64,000 nt of DNA from Protopterus annectens (taxonomy: Eukaryota; Chordata; Ceratodontiformes; Protopteridae): NCBI RefSeq assembly GCF_019279795.1, contig NC_056749.1:570124585-570188584 (forward strand). The letters run 5' to 3'. The notes below the pieces were generated by a model. It ran no database searches, was not told where the DNA came from, and saw only the letters and a program-made list of their open reading frames with translations. Every line of letters starts with the position of its first letter. Position 1 is the first letter of the stretch. Shown in pieces: positions 1 through 8,994 of the stretch. The position numbers and the translations under genes are program-made.

Positions 1-49
1 GGCCAGATAGAATAGAATAGAAGGGGGAACCAATGCAGTCTGGGACTGT

Positions 50-192
50 GGGAGGTTGGCATGATGGTTAAGGTGTTTACCTTACATACAAAAGATGCAG
101 GGTTTGATTCTTACATGGGGTAAATGGCTAGGCTTAAAATGGCCCACAAGGGCAGTTAGCCTAGTACTAATCTGTGAATCTATGAACCTATT
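50..192 (+). mobile_element. tRNA-derived SINE (family S1), copy 1
   Basis: Short retroposon. A tRNA-like head carries a box A-like TGGTTAAGGTG near 65 and a box B-like GGGTTTGATTC near 101. The 3' half, beginning ATGGCTAGGCTTA and ending CTATGAACCTAT, is the same tail that closes the CR1-like LINE at about 7925-7983. This is the usual arrangement in which a SINE borrows the 3' end, and so the reverse transcriptase, of a partner LINE. A second, inverted copy lies at 44181-44336. The 5' limit is approximate and I did not see clear target duplications. Confidence 0.75.
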
Positions 193-414
193 TAAAAGGA
201 GTCATCAGCAAGACTTTGAGTGTGTCCCACATGATCTTGTGCAGGACTTTTGGCAACAGAGAAAGAAGGGGGATAAGCATAAAGAACTATCCTCTTCCAG
301 GAAAAAGACAAGGTGTCCACTTTCCAAGCCAGAGGACTTGGCACTCTGGAACAGAACCTGGGAAGTTGTCTGATCTGTCCTGGACCTGCTTAGAGTGTAT
401 GCCACTAGACTGTG

Positions 415-717
415 CTATGAAGGTATGTAAACAGCCTGAAGGGTCATGTGATGGCAGACAGCAAAAATCCCAAGCCTGAAGAGGCAGCCTGTAAAGAAGG
501 TATAATTTTGTGCTTCCCTGCTTTTGATATACCACATGATTGTGGTATTGCCTGTAAACATCCTTAAAGGGCTAGGTATCCAGAGGAAGTGGAGAGCATG
601 AAGAGCCAGAATCAGAGTATTCATCTCCTTGATATTGATACAGTCTACTAGTAATGAAGGAGACAAAACCCTCTGGACCCTAACATTGTTGGAAGAAACT
701 CCCAATCCCCAATCCAA
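415..717 (-). pseudogene. DIRS RNase H fragment
   Basis: A 100-residue frame with INIKEMNTLILALHAL followed by FTGNTTIMWYIKSREA. It aligns with INQKEMLAVMNAITAF and RADNTTVVWYINKQGG in the DIRS at 24.7-30.3 kb. In that family this is the RNase H segment downstream of RT, with the acidic residues of NQKE and ADN. The ADN aspartate is replaced here (TGN), so the copy should be catalytically dead. Position and strand agree with the rest of the 200-2230 relic. Confidence 0.7.
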
Positions 718-1369
718 AACATATGCTAAAGCTCCAGAGTGGGAAGAGGAACTGAAAAGGCAAGCTGGGGTTCATAGAGATCTGATGAATCAACCACTAG
801 AACTCAAACATGAGGCAAGGTATTAGAAGAATGGAAGATCCAGATTATGGCAATGCCAAAGCCAAACGGCTTTGAGGTACCACTGAAACTTCCTCATATG
901 TAGTCTGGCAAAAGGAACCATAGGAATGGTGGATGTCATGAACCCCAGAGACTGAAGGAATTCCCTTGCAAGAAGGACTGAAAGAGGAAGAAGGGACTGA
1001 AAGCAAGCTTTTGAGGACAATACCTTGGAAGGAAGCTGCAGAGCCATCATTGGCACAGTCTAAATCCTACAGCCTAGAAAAACCTGATTGTGAGTCAGCA
1101 CAGACTTTTTGAGATTCTAGGTGAACTACAGACTTTGCAGAAGCAGCACTGTAAATTTGAGATCCTGAAGATAATGACGCTGGGAGGGAGCTTAAATTAA
1201 GAGGTCATCTAAATAAGGAAAAATATGAATTCCATGAAGTCTGCAGAATGCTACCACTGGGGCTAGACACTTGATAAAGACATTCAGGGATACAGAAAAA
1301 CCAAAAACAAAGCACATAATTGACAATGGTGAGGAAGACATGGAGAACCAAAATTTCCTAAAGACAGAC

Positions 1370-1660
1370 TTAATAGGAATGTAAAGGTAAACATCTTACA
1401 AATCCAGAGACAACAGGAAAGTTTGGAGAAGCAAGAAGAGGGAAAAGAGAATGAAGCGACAGCATCATGAAGGAAGGAACCTTTAGAAAAGTGCTGAGGA
1501 AAGAAAGCTCTAGAATGGGCCTCCAAGACTCCTCCTTCCTGAGAACCAGAAACATTTGAAATAAAACAATGTGCCTTGATGAACTGGGGGGGGCACAGTC
1601 TAACTGGTTCCCTGCAATATAACATCGCACAGAATTTGAGGAAAATGAAGGAGCTGACAA
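1370..1660 (-). pseudogene. DIRS reverse transcriptase fragment
   Basis: This reading frame carries the region just before the RT catalytic motifs. Its WRPILELSFLSTFLKVPSF is clearly the same block as WRPILDHSILNTFLLVPKF in the DIRS at 24.7-30.3 kb. The aspartate of the first catalytic motif (LDLKEAY in the better copy) is not recovered here; that stretch reads VVSGFVRC. The fragment is part of the 200-2230 relic and lies in the expected order between gag (1.7-2.2 kb) and the RT thumb (0.8-1.06 kb). It is a dead copy. Confidence 0.75.
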
Positions 1661-2359
1661 GGTGGTGGTTGGGCAAGACCTTAAAGGGCGAAAAGGACCT
1701 CAAAACCATAAAATAGCCCTTTTGGATAATGGAAAGAACCCAAGAGTCCATGGTTATCCATTCTCAAATAAGAAAGGACAGATTTAACCTGATGGAAAGA
1801 GGAACATTTCCAAAAAGTAGAGGTGGCAATGTCAGATGGAAGATTACTTGTCCGGGAAGGTCTTAGAACCCTGAGAAGATTTATCAGAAAAGAAACAATA
1901 TGCCTTCCGACAAAATAAGATTTGCAGGGATAATTCCTCTGGAACCTAGAGATAGGAGACAAAAGGATTTGCTTCAGATCCTGCAAAATGTTCCCTTTGT
2001 TCTGCAGGGTCTTAAGTAGCTCAGCTACAGCAGCACCAAAGATATTTTGGTTATCTAAAGGACAATCCAGGAGTTTTGACTTGATATCACCAGGGAGAGT
2101 CTGCAAGTGTAACCAAGAGTACAATCTCATCACAGACCCCGATGCAGCTGTCCTAGAAGAGGCATCAGCTGCATCATAACTGCACTGTACAGAATAAAGA
2201 TCCACCTAGGAGGAGAGCATAACAGGGAAATGGCAGAAGACTTTGCCTAAGAATCAGAAAAAAGTCAGAATACCCTCAAGCTGCTGACAGCAGCCAGCAC
2301 ATGGTTTACTATCATAATTCTGATGCTTATGTTGTCGACACCACTACTCGAACGGCAAG

Positions 2360-2500
2360 AGTCGAATGGTGACAATGTCGAACCCGACATTGTTGAAGTA
2401 CAAATCGCTCCCCTATCTCGACCCATGTTAAAGCCCATTTGGAGGTTGAATTCGAGATGTACTTTCGGCAATGTCGGAATTCGACGTTGTCACTTTCGCA
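2360..2500. repeat. Short inverted-repeat (foldback) element
   Basis: Two arms of about 31 bases, 2362-2392 and 2469-2499, are imperfect reverse complements. The left arm itself holds the smaller palindrome ACAATGTCG/CGACATTGT. The stretch is rich in TCGA, unlike the AT-rich surroundings. It sits between the DIRS relic and the CR1 5' region, so it is a candidate miniature inverted-repeat element near an insertion boundary. No transposase is seen and its true ends are uncertain. Confidence 0.45.
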
Positions 2501-2509
2501 CTTAGGAAT

Positions 2510-3990
2510 CAGAGATATCGGCTTTCGACAGAATGCACTTCGGAGTTATACACACTAAGCAGAGTGGAGGAGAGGTGTTGACTACAACTCTTAGCTGAGA
2601 TATACAAGTATCCTGTTTTTTCGATTATTTATACTGATTATTATTTCTAGCAATTTGCATATAGCACTTTTTATTGCCTGTTGCATACTTTTTTAGTGTA
2701 TTTTTATTGCTATTAACTAATCTGCACAGGTAACTGATTTGTTTGCAGTTAAAAGCATTCTGTAGAGTCTCATTACTCCTTTATCTGTTTAAAAACTTTC
2801 ATTTTGTGGCTTTCTGTAGTGCTCACTGTCTGTAGGCTAGTAGTGTCCCTACCCTCCCTCCCTCCCTGTTGGTGTCTTGCTGTTATACTTGGTGGCTTTG
2901 CAGTTGCCCACCCCTACTGTAAATCTGATCTGGGACACTCCTCCCAGTCTAGTGTCATTAGCTCATTCTACCTAATACAAAGAGAACATTTGATATGGCC
3001 TCCTTTTTCCCTTTCAAAAAAAAATTGCCTGAATCTCCTTGTGTTCTGACTGCGCTTCTCAAACATTTTGTAAATATAGAGTATATTTTAGAGCATTTAT
3101 TATAACTGTAATTGCCTTAATATTGCTACAACTCAAGTGCTCTAGGCTGCACTGCATCTGAAGTGTTTGTGTGTTTTAGCTGTTTTTCTGTATATATAGA
3201 CTAGCTACTTATTCTGCTGTGTTACTGCCTCTTAAATCGTTTTTCAGTTGAGCACTTGCCTTGCTTCATTTAAAAAGTTTTAAATTGCTAATTTTGTAGT
3301 GTTTTAATTGCATTTACTGTTTAGGACTACACACTCGTGTGTGTTAGCCTTTTCGGTGTTTATTTACTGTATTATTGCATTGTTTAGCCTGTTTCAACAA
3401 AAAAAATACCATCTTGTTTGCTCGTTTCCCACCTTTTCTAGCCAGTCCATATCCCAGGCTTTGCTTGTCTCAGGACTTTATTTTCTGTGCTCAGAGCTAT
3501 CCAGACCTTGCTGTGGTAGAGGGAAGTCCTACTGCCTACCAGTGGGACTGGTGAGCATTGTACTGCCTATCTAACGCTAGAGGAGTGGTTTCCAGCTCTG
3601 AAATTGTAATTTTATTAGTCTTTTTGGGCTGATTTCTATCCCTTTCAACTTTCTGGCTTAAAAACGTGTGTGCTTGCACATTTTTCACATTGTGCAGCAC
3701 TACGAGGCTACAGTTAAACTATTCCAGGTGCCAGAAAGTCTGCTCTTCAAATTTTAGAACTAGCTGGTTTCAGTAGTAGCACTAAAATCTGAACCCCTGT
3801 GACTAGCACTTGCTCTAGAACCTGCTGGAAAGCACTAGGAAGCCTGAAACTGATTCAAGCACTCAGCTCCTTGTGAATAAGGAGAAATTAATCGTAGGCA
3901 CTAAACAGCCTATAATTGTGAAGTACCTTGCAAAGGTAAGGGAAAACAGCTCTTAAACTTAACAAAAAAGCACCTAAACAGGCATATCCA
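2510..3990 (+). other. Likely 5' leader of the CR1-like LINE
   Basis: No credible gene. The stretch is T-rich and pyrimidine-rich on the plus strand, with runs such as CCCTCCCTCCCTCCC near 2853, and leads directly into the CR1 ORF1 at 4005. I read it as the LINE's 5' untranslated region, perhaps with its promoter, because the same-strand element needs a leader and nothing else explains the composition. The exact 5' end of the LINE is not resolved. Confidence 0.4.
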
Positions 3991-4004
3991 AGGGACAGCT
4001 TCCG

Positions 4005-4880
4005 GTGATTTCTCCTGTCTACCTGGTGAATCTGGGCATACTGGGGCAATGCGGCAACTGCCTCATGTACACAGACAATCCTCTCCTCCTACCACCCAAC
4101 ACTACAACCTGCGAGAAATGCACTTACATAGCCAAACTAGAAGCAAAGCTCTCTCCGGCCAAGACTGTGCTAGATAGTCAAGAGGAGAAGGTTAACACCT
4201 GCATTACACCTCAAGCAACTCATAGCCCTTCAAAACCCACACCATGAACACCCACACATAGCAACACTAAACCCACATATGCGGAGGCCTTTAACATTAA
4301 CCTGCCCAAGCAACAAGGACCTCCGAAGCCGAAATGCAAACCAACACCAGTCACAACCAAAGTGGCACATAGCTCACAACACCAGTGTGCCACCCAACAA
4401 CAGCCCCTAAGGCAAGTCAATGTACCCAACACTTTAGTCATAGGTGACTCTATATTCAGGCACACTGATGTCCCACTCACAAGGAGAGAATTACAGTCAG
4501 CTGCCTGTCGGTGCCAGGATCCGCCACAACGCATGCACTGAAGTCACTCCACAACAAGTACAAATACGACTATCATTGTCCATGCTGGAGTGAATGACTT
4601 GAGACGTACCTCCCTGGACTACATGAAAAGAGACATGGAAGAGCTCTTGGATCATGTGACCCAAGCAGATATGACCCTAGCCCTGAGTAGCATCCTGCCT
4701 TCACCCAGAATGATACCACAGTATAAGGACAAACTGATTGACTTCAACAATTGGCTACACTTCTGGTGTCATTCAAAGGGGATCCAGTATTTGTCAGCCT
4801 GGGAAGACATGATCGACAAACCACGATGCCAGAAATGGTCTTCACCTGTCACCCCTGGGATTCAGTTTACTAGCTAAAGC
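4005..4880 (+). pseudogene. CR1-like ORF1 (zinc-finger and SGNH esterase-like domains), broken
   Basis: Two pieces. At 4005-4247 the frame has paired cysteines (CGNC, then CEKC) followed by a short helical stretch IAKLEAKL, as in the zinc-finger region of CR1 ORF1 proteins. At 4430-4877 a second frame shows VIGDSIFRH, which fits the GDS block of SGNH esterases, then HAGVNDLRR, which fits the later Asn-containing block. CR1 ORF1 proteins commonly carry such an esterase domain and act as RNA-binding partners of ORF2. Stops between 4245 and 4590 separate the pieces, so the gene is dead. The start is uncertain because the leader is also damaged. Confidence 0.75.
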
Positions 4881-4952
4881 TCTTGCCACTCCTATAGTGC
4901 CTTTTTTAGGCAAGGTTCAAAGGATAAAACCACCACCGTAACAGTTACAAGC

Positions 4953-7875
4953 ATGCAAAATCTGAAGGTAAAGGTAAAGCTACTCAGTGCTAGAAGTCTA
5001 AACCTCAAAATGCACTCTCTTGAGGCACTCCTAAAAATAGAAAACATAGATATCTATGCAGTAACTGAGACCTGGTTCAAGGCTCCAGAGAGCACCCCTG
5101 CAATACCAGGCTACAATTCTTACCACACTTTTCTGCCACAAAACCAAGACCGAAACACTAAAGGTGGAGGAGTGTCCATATTCACCAAGGATATTCACAC
5201 CTCCAGGCTAGTTGCCCAACACAATGCATCTGAAATTCTCCAGGTGCAACTAACACTAGGTAAGACTGCAATCCAAATTGTAGCTTGCTACAGATCCCCC
5301 ACCATGCCCCAAGATTCTCACTACACCTTTCTAAACATACTGGAAAATATTAAGATACAACCAAACACCCTAATCCTGGGTGATTTCAACTACCCTGCCA
5401 TTAAATGGGAAAACTACTCCTTTTCCCAACGGTTCTTGGAATTCATAAATTCCAGTGCCCTGGATCAACTAATTCATTGTCCCACCAGGGGCTCCAATAA
5501 CCTAGACCTGACCATTACCAACATGGGAGATAGATGCTCCACACCAGTGGTCACCCCCTCATTGGTCAGGTCTGACCATAAGCAAATCACCTTAGACATC
5601 CACATCCCACCCCCACCACCCAGTAAGGAAACCTCCTTAAAAAACTTCTCCAAAGCCAACTTCATGCTACTGAAGTCATAAGTGACAAACTTCACAACGC
5701 CCACGCAGACGGGATGTGGAAGTTAAACTGCAGAATCCTACACTGTCACTGTACAAACACATCCACTCGTGCATGAATTGTGCCATCCCAAATAGAACCA
5801 AGATGCTCTTCTCCAAAAAAAGGAAGCCAATCTGGTGGTCCCCTGCTATAAACAAACTATACAACAGAAGGAAGAAACTGTTGCAGAAGAGAGGAAAATC
5901 CCAGGATGCAAATATCTCCCTCACCAGCCTTAGTAAGAAGCTGAGATCCCTCATAAAATCCTCAAAAGCTAGTTACGAAAATAAAATTGCCAAAGATTCC
6001 AAAGACAACCACAAGGCATTCTATAGTTATACGAAAGAAAAAGGAAATCCCAGGAGAATTCTATTACTGCACGCTTTATTGTTTAAAACACAAGTAAAAT
6101 AATAAACGCTATTGAAATCATGCGTTTTCGTCTTCACAAAGACTTCTTCAGACAAATTAACATTCTATAGTCATGTCAACAATCTAAATGGCAATGCTCA
6201 GATCTGCTCTGAGCTACAACAGAATGGCATTAAATATACTGATCCCAAGGATATTGCCACTATCCTGGCAGATCGATTTAGTGCCAACTTCACCTCCTCT
6301 CACCCCCTAAAGGGCCCATCTCAATACCAAAAGATTGCCAAATTCTGATAATCACAGCCACACAGGTAGAAACCACACTCTCCAATGCTAAGAATACAGC
6401 ATCCATGGGACCAGATGACATCCCAGGCTGTGTACTACATGAATTACAAAATGAACTGGCACCTCACCTAAGTGTCATGTTTAATCATAGCTTCACCTCA
6501 GGTTTCATGCCCACTGAGTGGCGTACAGCTACAGTTATCCCGCTCCACAAGGGAGGATCCGCCTTGGATCCCGGGAACTACCGTCCCATCAGTCTGACAA
6601 GCCTGATCTGCAAGGGCATGGAACTCATTATCATGGAACTTATAAACAAAGACATTGGCGACCTTCAAACACTGGACCTACCCAGTTTGAGTTTGTGAAG
6701 AGCCGATCTTGTCTCCTGAATCTGATTGACTTCTTTGAATCAGTCTCGAGAGCTGTGGACGAGGGTAAGGCAGTCCACACAGCCTATCTGGACCTTGCCA
6801 AGGCCTTCGACACCATTCCCCACTCTGGAATCATAGATAAACTTACTAAGCTGGGCATAAATCCCTATGTCACTTGATGGGTTGCCAACTGGCTTAGTGA
6901 CAGAAACCAGACTGTAAAAGTAGCCGACTCCAAATCCAGCTCCAGACAAGTGACAAGTAGAGTACCTCAGGGTTCAGTCCTGGGACCACACTTGTTTGGC
7001 ATCTACTTCTCTGAAGTACAGGCCAACACTGAGGGACTCTGGCTAACAAAGTTTGCAGATGACTGCAAACTGGGAGCCATTACTGAATCCCCAAATTATG
7101 TGGATATTCTACAAAAGGGCCTTACAGAAACAGATGCCTGGTGCCAGAGCCATGGGCTCAAGCTTAATGCCAAGAAATGTATAGTTATCCCCTTTGGAAA
7201 AAAACATGTACCCATGAATTACCACATAGGTGGCAGGACACTAAACATCGAAAGTGCGATGAGAGACTTAGGGACACAGGTGGACAGTGGTCTCACTTTT
7301 GATAACCACATCACCACAACAGTCAGGAAATTCTTCTATGTGGCACACCTCATCAGTAAGGGCTTTTCATCCAGAAAAAAGGAGGTCATCGTCCCACTGT
7401 ACTTATCCCTAATTAGACCCATTATAGAGTATAATGCCCGTTTGGTATGTACCTCACAAGACATCTGCAACAGCTGGAAAGGCCACAGAAATACCTCACT
7501 AAAAGAATCACAGGCCTAAAGCAGATGCCATATGCTGACCGTCTAAAAAAAACTCCAGCTATACTCTGTAGCATATCGTCTACTCAGAGGCGATCTGTGC
7601 TTAACATATAAGGCCATGTCAAACCCTGAGCTGTTGGACATGCTCCACTTAAAGAAATCCCAATCTCTCAGAGTCACATGCTCCAGGGATCTAAACCTTA
7701 TCATCACAATGAACAAAACATGCTGGAGGGATAGGTTCCTGACCCAGAGACTCCCCATACTCTGGAATAGTCTGCCCATACTTTGGCCTCATTGGCCCTC
7801 TTCAAAAGGAACCTTGATGACTGGATGGGAGATAGGAAATTCACCCCAGGGATCATGTCAGTCGCCCTGCTAGAC
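4953..7875 (+). pseudogene. CR1-like ORF2: APE endonuclease and reverse transcriptase, broken
   Basis: The endonuclease occupies 4953-5681. It has the catalytic Glu in AVTETWF, the strand LGDFNYPAIKW, and the terminal Asp-His in RSDHKQI. A basic linker follows (5716-6102). RT blocks run from 6405 to 7519: MGPDDIPGCVLHEL, ATVIPLHKGG with NYRPISLTSL, AYLDLAKAFDTIPH, VPQGSVLGPHLFG, FADDCKLGA (the catalytic pair) and GLKLNAKKC. A C-terminal region continues to 7873 with LPILWNSLP. ORF2 proteins nick the target and prime cDNA synthesis there. At least five frame breaks and an inserted 133-base segment disable it. The EN-RT order and FADD motif support CR1/Jockey-type; L2 is the nearest alternative. 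Confidence 0.9.
6028..6160 (-). mobile_element. 133-base insertion with 11-base target duplication
   Basis: The 11 bases CATTCTATAGT occur at 6017-6027 and again at 6161-6171, flanking the insert. Removing the insert and one repeat would restore the ORF2 reading across the site, which shows this is a true secondary insertion. On the minus strand the insert carries CTGAAGA, a GTCTT/AAGAC stem, then GAAAACGC. This resembles a hammerhead ribozyme core and the 3' ends of some Penelope-like elements, with one extra A before the stem. The family is not certain. Confidence 0.6.
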
Positions 7876-7904
7876 AGGGGTCCAGATAAGTAAATATTGT
7901 GGGA

Positions 7905-7984
7905 AGAAATATCCAGGGAATTGTTATGGCTAGGCTTGCATAGGCCCTAGGGCCGATAGCCTAGTACCAACCTATGAACCTATA
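7905..7984 (+). repeat. CR1-like 3' tail shared with SINE S1
   Basis: The last 60 or so bases of the LINE (GGCTAGGCTTGCAT, then GATAGCCTAGTACC, then CTATGAACCTATA) match the 3' halves of the SINEs at 50-192 and 44181-44336, and an isolated tail at 48580-48637. In CR1 and L2 LINEs the 3' end is the recognition site for the encoded reverse transcriptase. Confidence 0.8.
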
Positions 7985-8164
7985 ACAGTAAACCCCAGCA
8001 CATACTTAGTCATGTAAGTCTAGTAGTTACTAGCCCAGAAGCCTAAGTATACTCTTTTTCCCCACACTGGCCCACAGCATAAATGTCCTTTTCTGAAGAT
8101 AAAAACTTAGAGGACATTAATTTAAATGGGCTTCATGGACTCTTAGAACCTGTCAGACATTTTT

Positions 8165-8990
8165 GTAGCAGGAAGCTGGTAATCAAAGGCTAGAGAAACT
8201 GCAGAAAGTGTCCAACAAAGCATACAACACATGGGGGGGCTGCAGGAGGATGGGGTGACTCAATCTGCAAGACCTCATAGTGCTTCTTTGGATGTCAGAC
8301 ACATGAGAACAATCCCATTTAAAATGTTCCATCATACATACCACAGTATCCCCAAAAGATAATTCTTCCACAGCGGAAACTTGAGGAAAATCCTCTTTCT
8401 CAGACCCTAAGGCAAGAGGATAATGTAGGTGAGAAGAGTAAGACAAGGGCGCTTCACCAGAATCTGAAGCTAACTCTTCATCAGAGGACTCCGATTCCCC
8501 ATGCAGTTTTAGGAGGAGTAGAGAACAAAAAAGCAGAAGGTGGTACAGACAAAACCTGTGGAGGCTTTAAGGCCATAAGAGCATTAAAAACACCCTGGGT
8601 AAAACCCTGCCATACCTTGTGATGATCCTTTACCACAGGAGCCACATGCCTGGCCTTCTGTTTCTTTTTCAGCGGAACATCACCCCTAACAGATGTAGGA
8701 AGCTCACAGCTCTGCCTAGATTCAATAAAAGTACCAGGGACTTCCTCCCTGACTAGTATCTGGAGAACCCCCTAAGCCCCTCTAATATTATCAGCCACAG
8801 TTTCCCTCCACATCTGCAGCAGACAAATGTACAGCCTGAGACGTGCAAGTAGGCTTTCCCATGTGAGTCTCCAACTGGGTCATGGTAAAGAGAGCTTCTT
8901 TATCCAACCTGATGGAGATGTCCAGAAGGTGAACAGCAGCAGATTCAATGAGTGCTTTCTTAGGATTCACTAAATGTCAGGGCGGATGGA
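8165..8990 (-). pseudogene. DIRS gag fragment (5' half of the split relic)
   Basis: Minus-strand frame at 8446-8183 reading VEELSFGDTVVCMMEHFKW. This aligns with PEDYSFGETLHTLREHFHW in the gag of the DIRS at 24.7-30.3 kb. The next frame upstream (about 8530-8450) gives further acidic, serine-rich sequence of the same kind. It is the gag part missing from the 200-2230 relic, on the same strand and in the correct order, so both are taken as one element split by the CR1 LINE. Some gag sequence between the two pieces is not recovered. The limit near 8990 is approximate. Confidence 0.65.
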
Positions 8991-8994
8991 CTAA

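Larger units (their letters stand above)
200..2230 (-). mobile_element. Degraded DIRS retrotransposon, 3' part (gag C-terminus, RT, RNase H)
   Basis: Old minus-strand DIRS relic, recognised by comparing its broken translations with the better DIRS at 24.7-30.3 kb. In element order: a gag C-terminal part (2205-1900, with KSKLLDCPLDNQNIFGAAV against KAKLLDAPLQKDVLFGVNA), the RT N-terminal part (1660-1370, with SWRPILELSFLSTFLKVP against DWRPILDHSILNTFLLVP), the RT thumb (1056-880, with LQSLGFMTSTIPMVPFARLH), and RNase H (717-415, with TTIMWYIKSREA). Many stops and shifts make it non-functional. The recombinase end is not seen and may lie to the left of the window. The missing N-terminal gag half is at 8165-8990, beyond a CR1 insertion. 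Confidence 0.8.
3990..7984 (+). mobile_element. Near full-length CR1-like non-LTR retrotransposon
   Basis: A LINE with both expected CR1 reading frames in order: ORF1 (zinc finger plus esterase-like domain) at 4005-4880, and ORF2 (APE endonuclease then reverse transcriptase) at 4953-7875. The 3' end reads GGCTAGGCTTGC to CCTATGAACCTATA and is shared with SINE family S1. Stops and frameshifts occur in both ORFs, and a 133-base insertion with an 11-base target duplication interrupts ORF2 near 6028-6160. The element lies between the two parts of an older DIRS relic, so it or a larger block containing it was inserted there. It is the best-preserved member of the CR1 family that recurs at 12.6, 33.7, 40.8, 48.6 and 61.9 kb. 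Confidence 0.9.
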
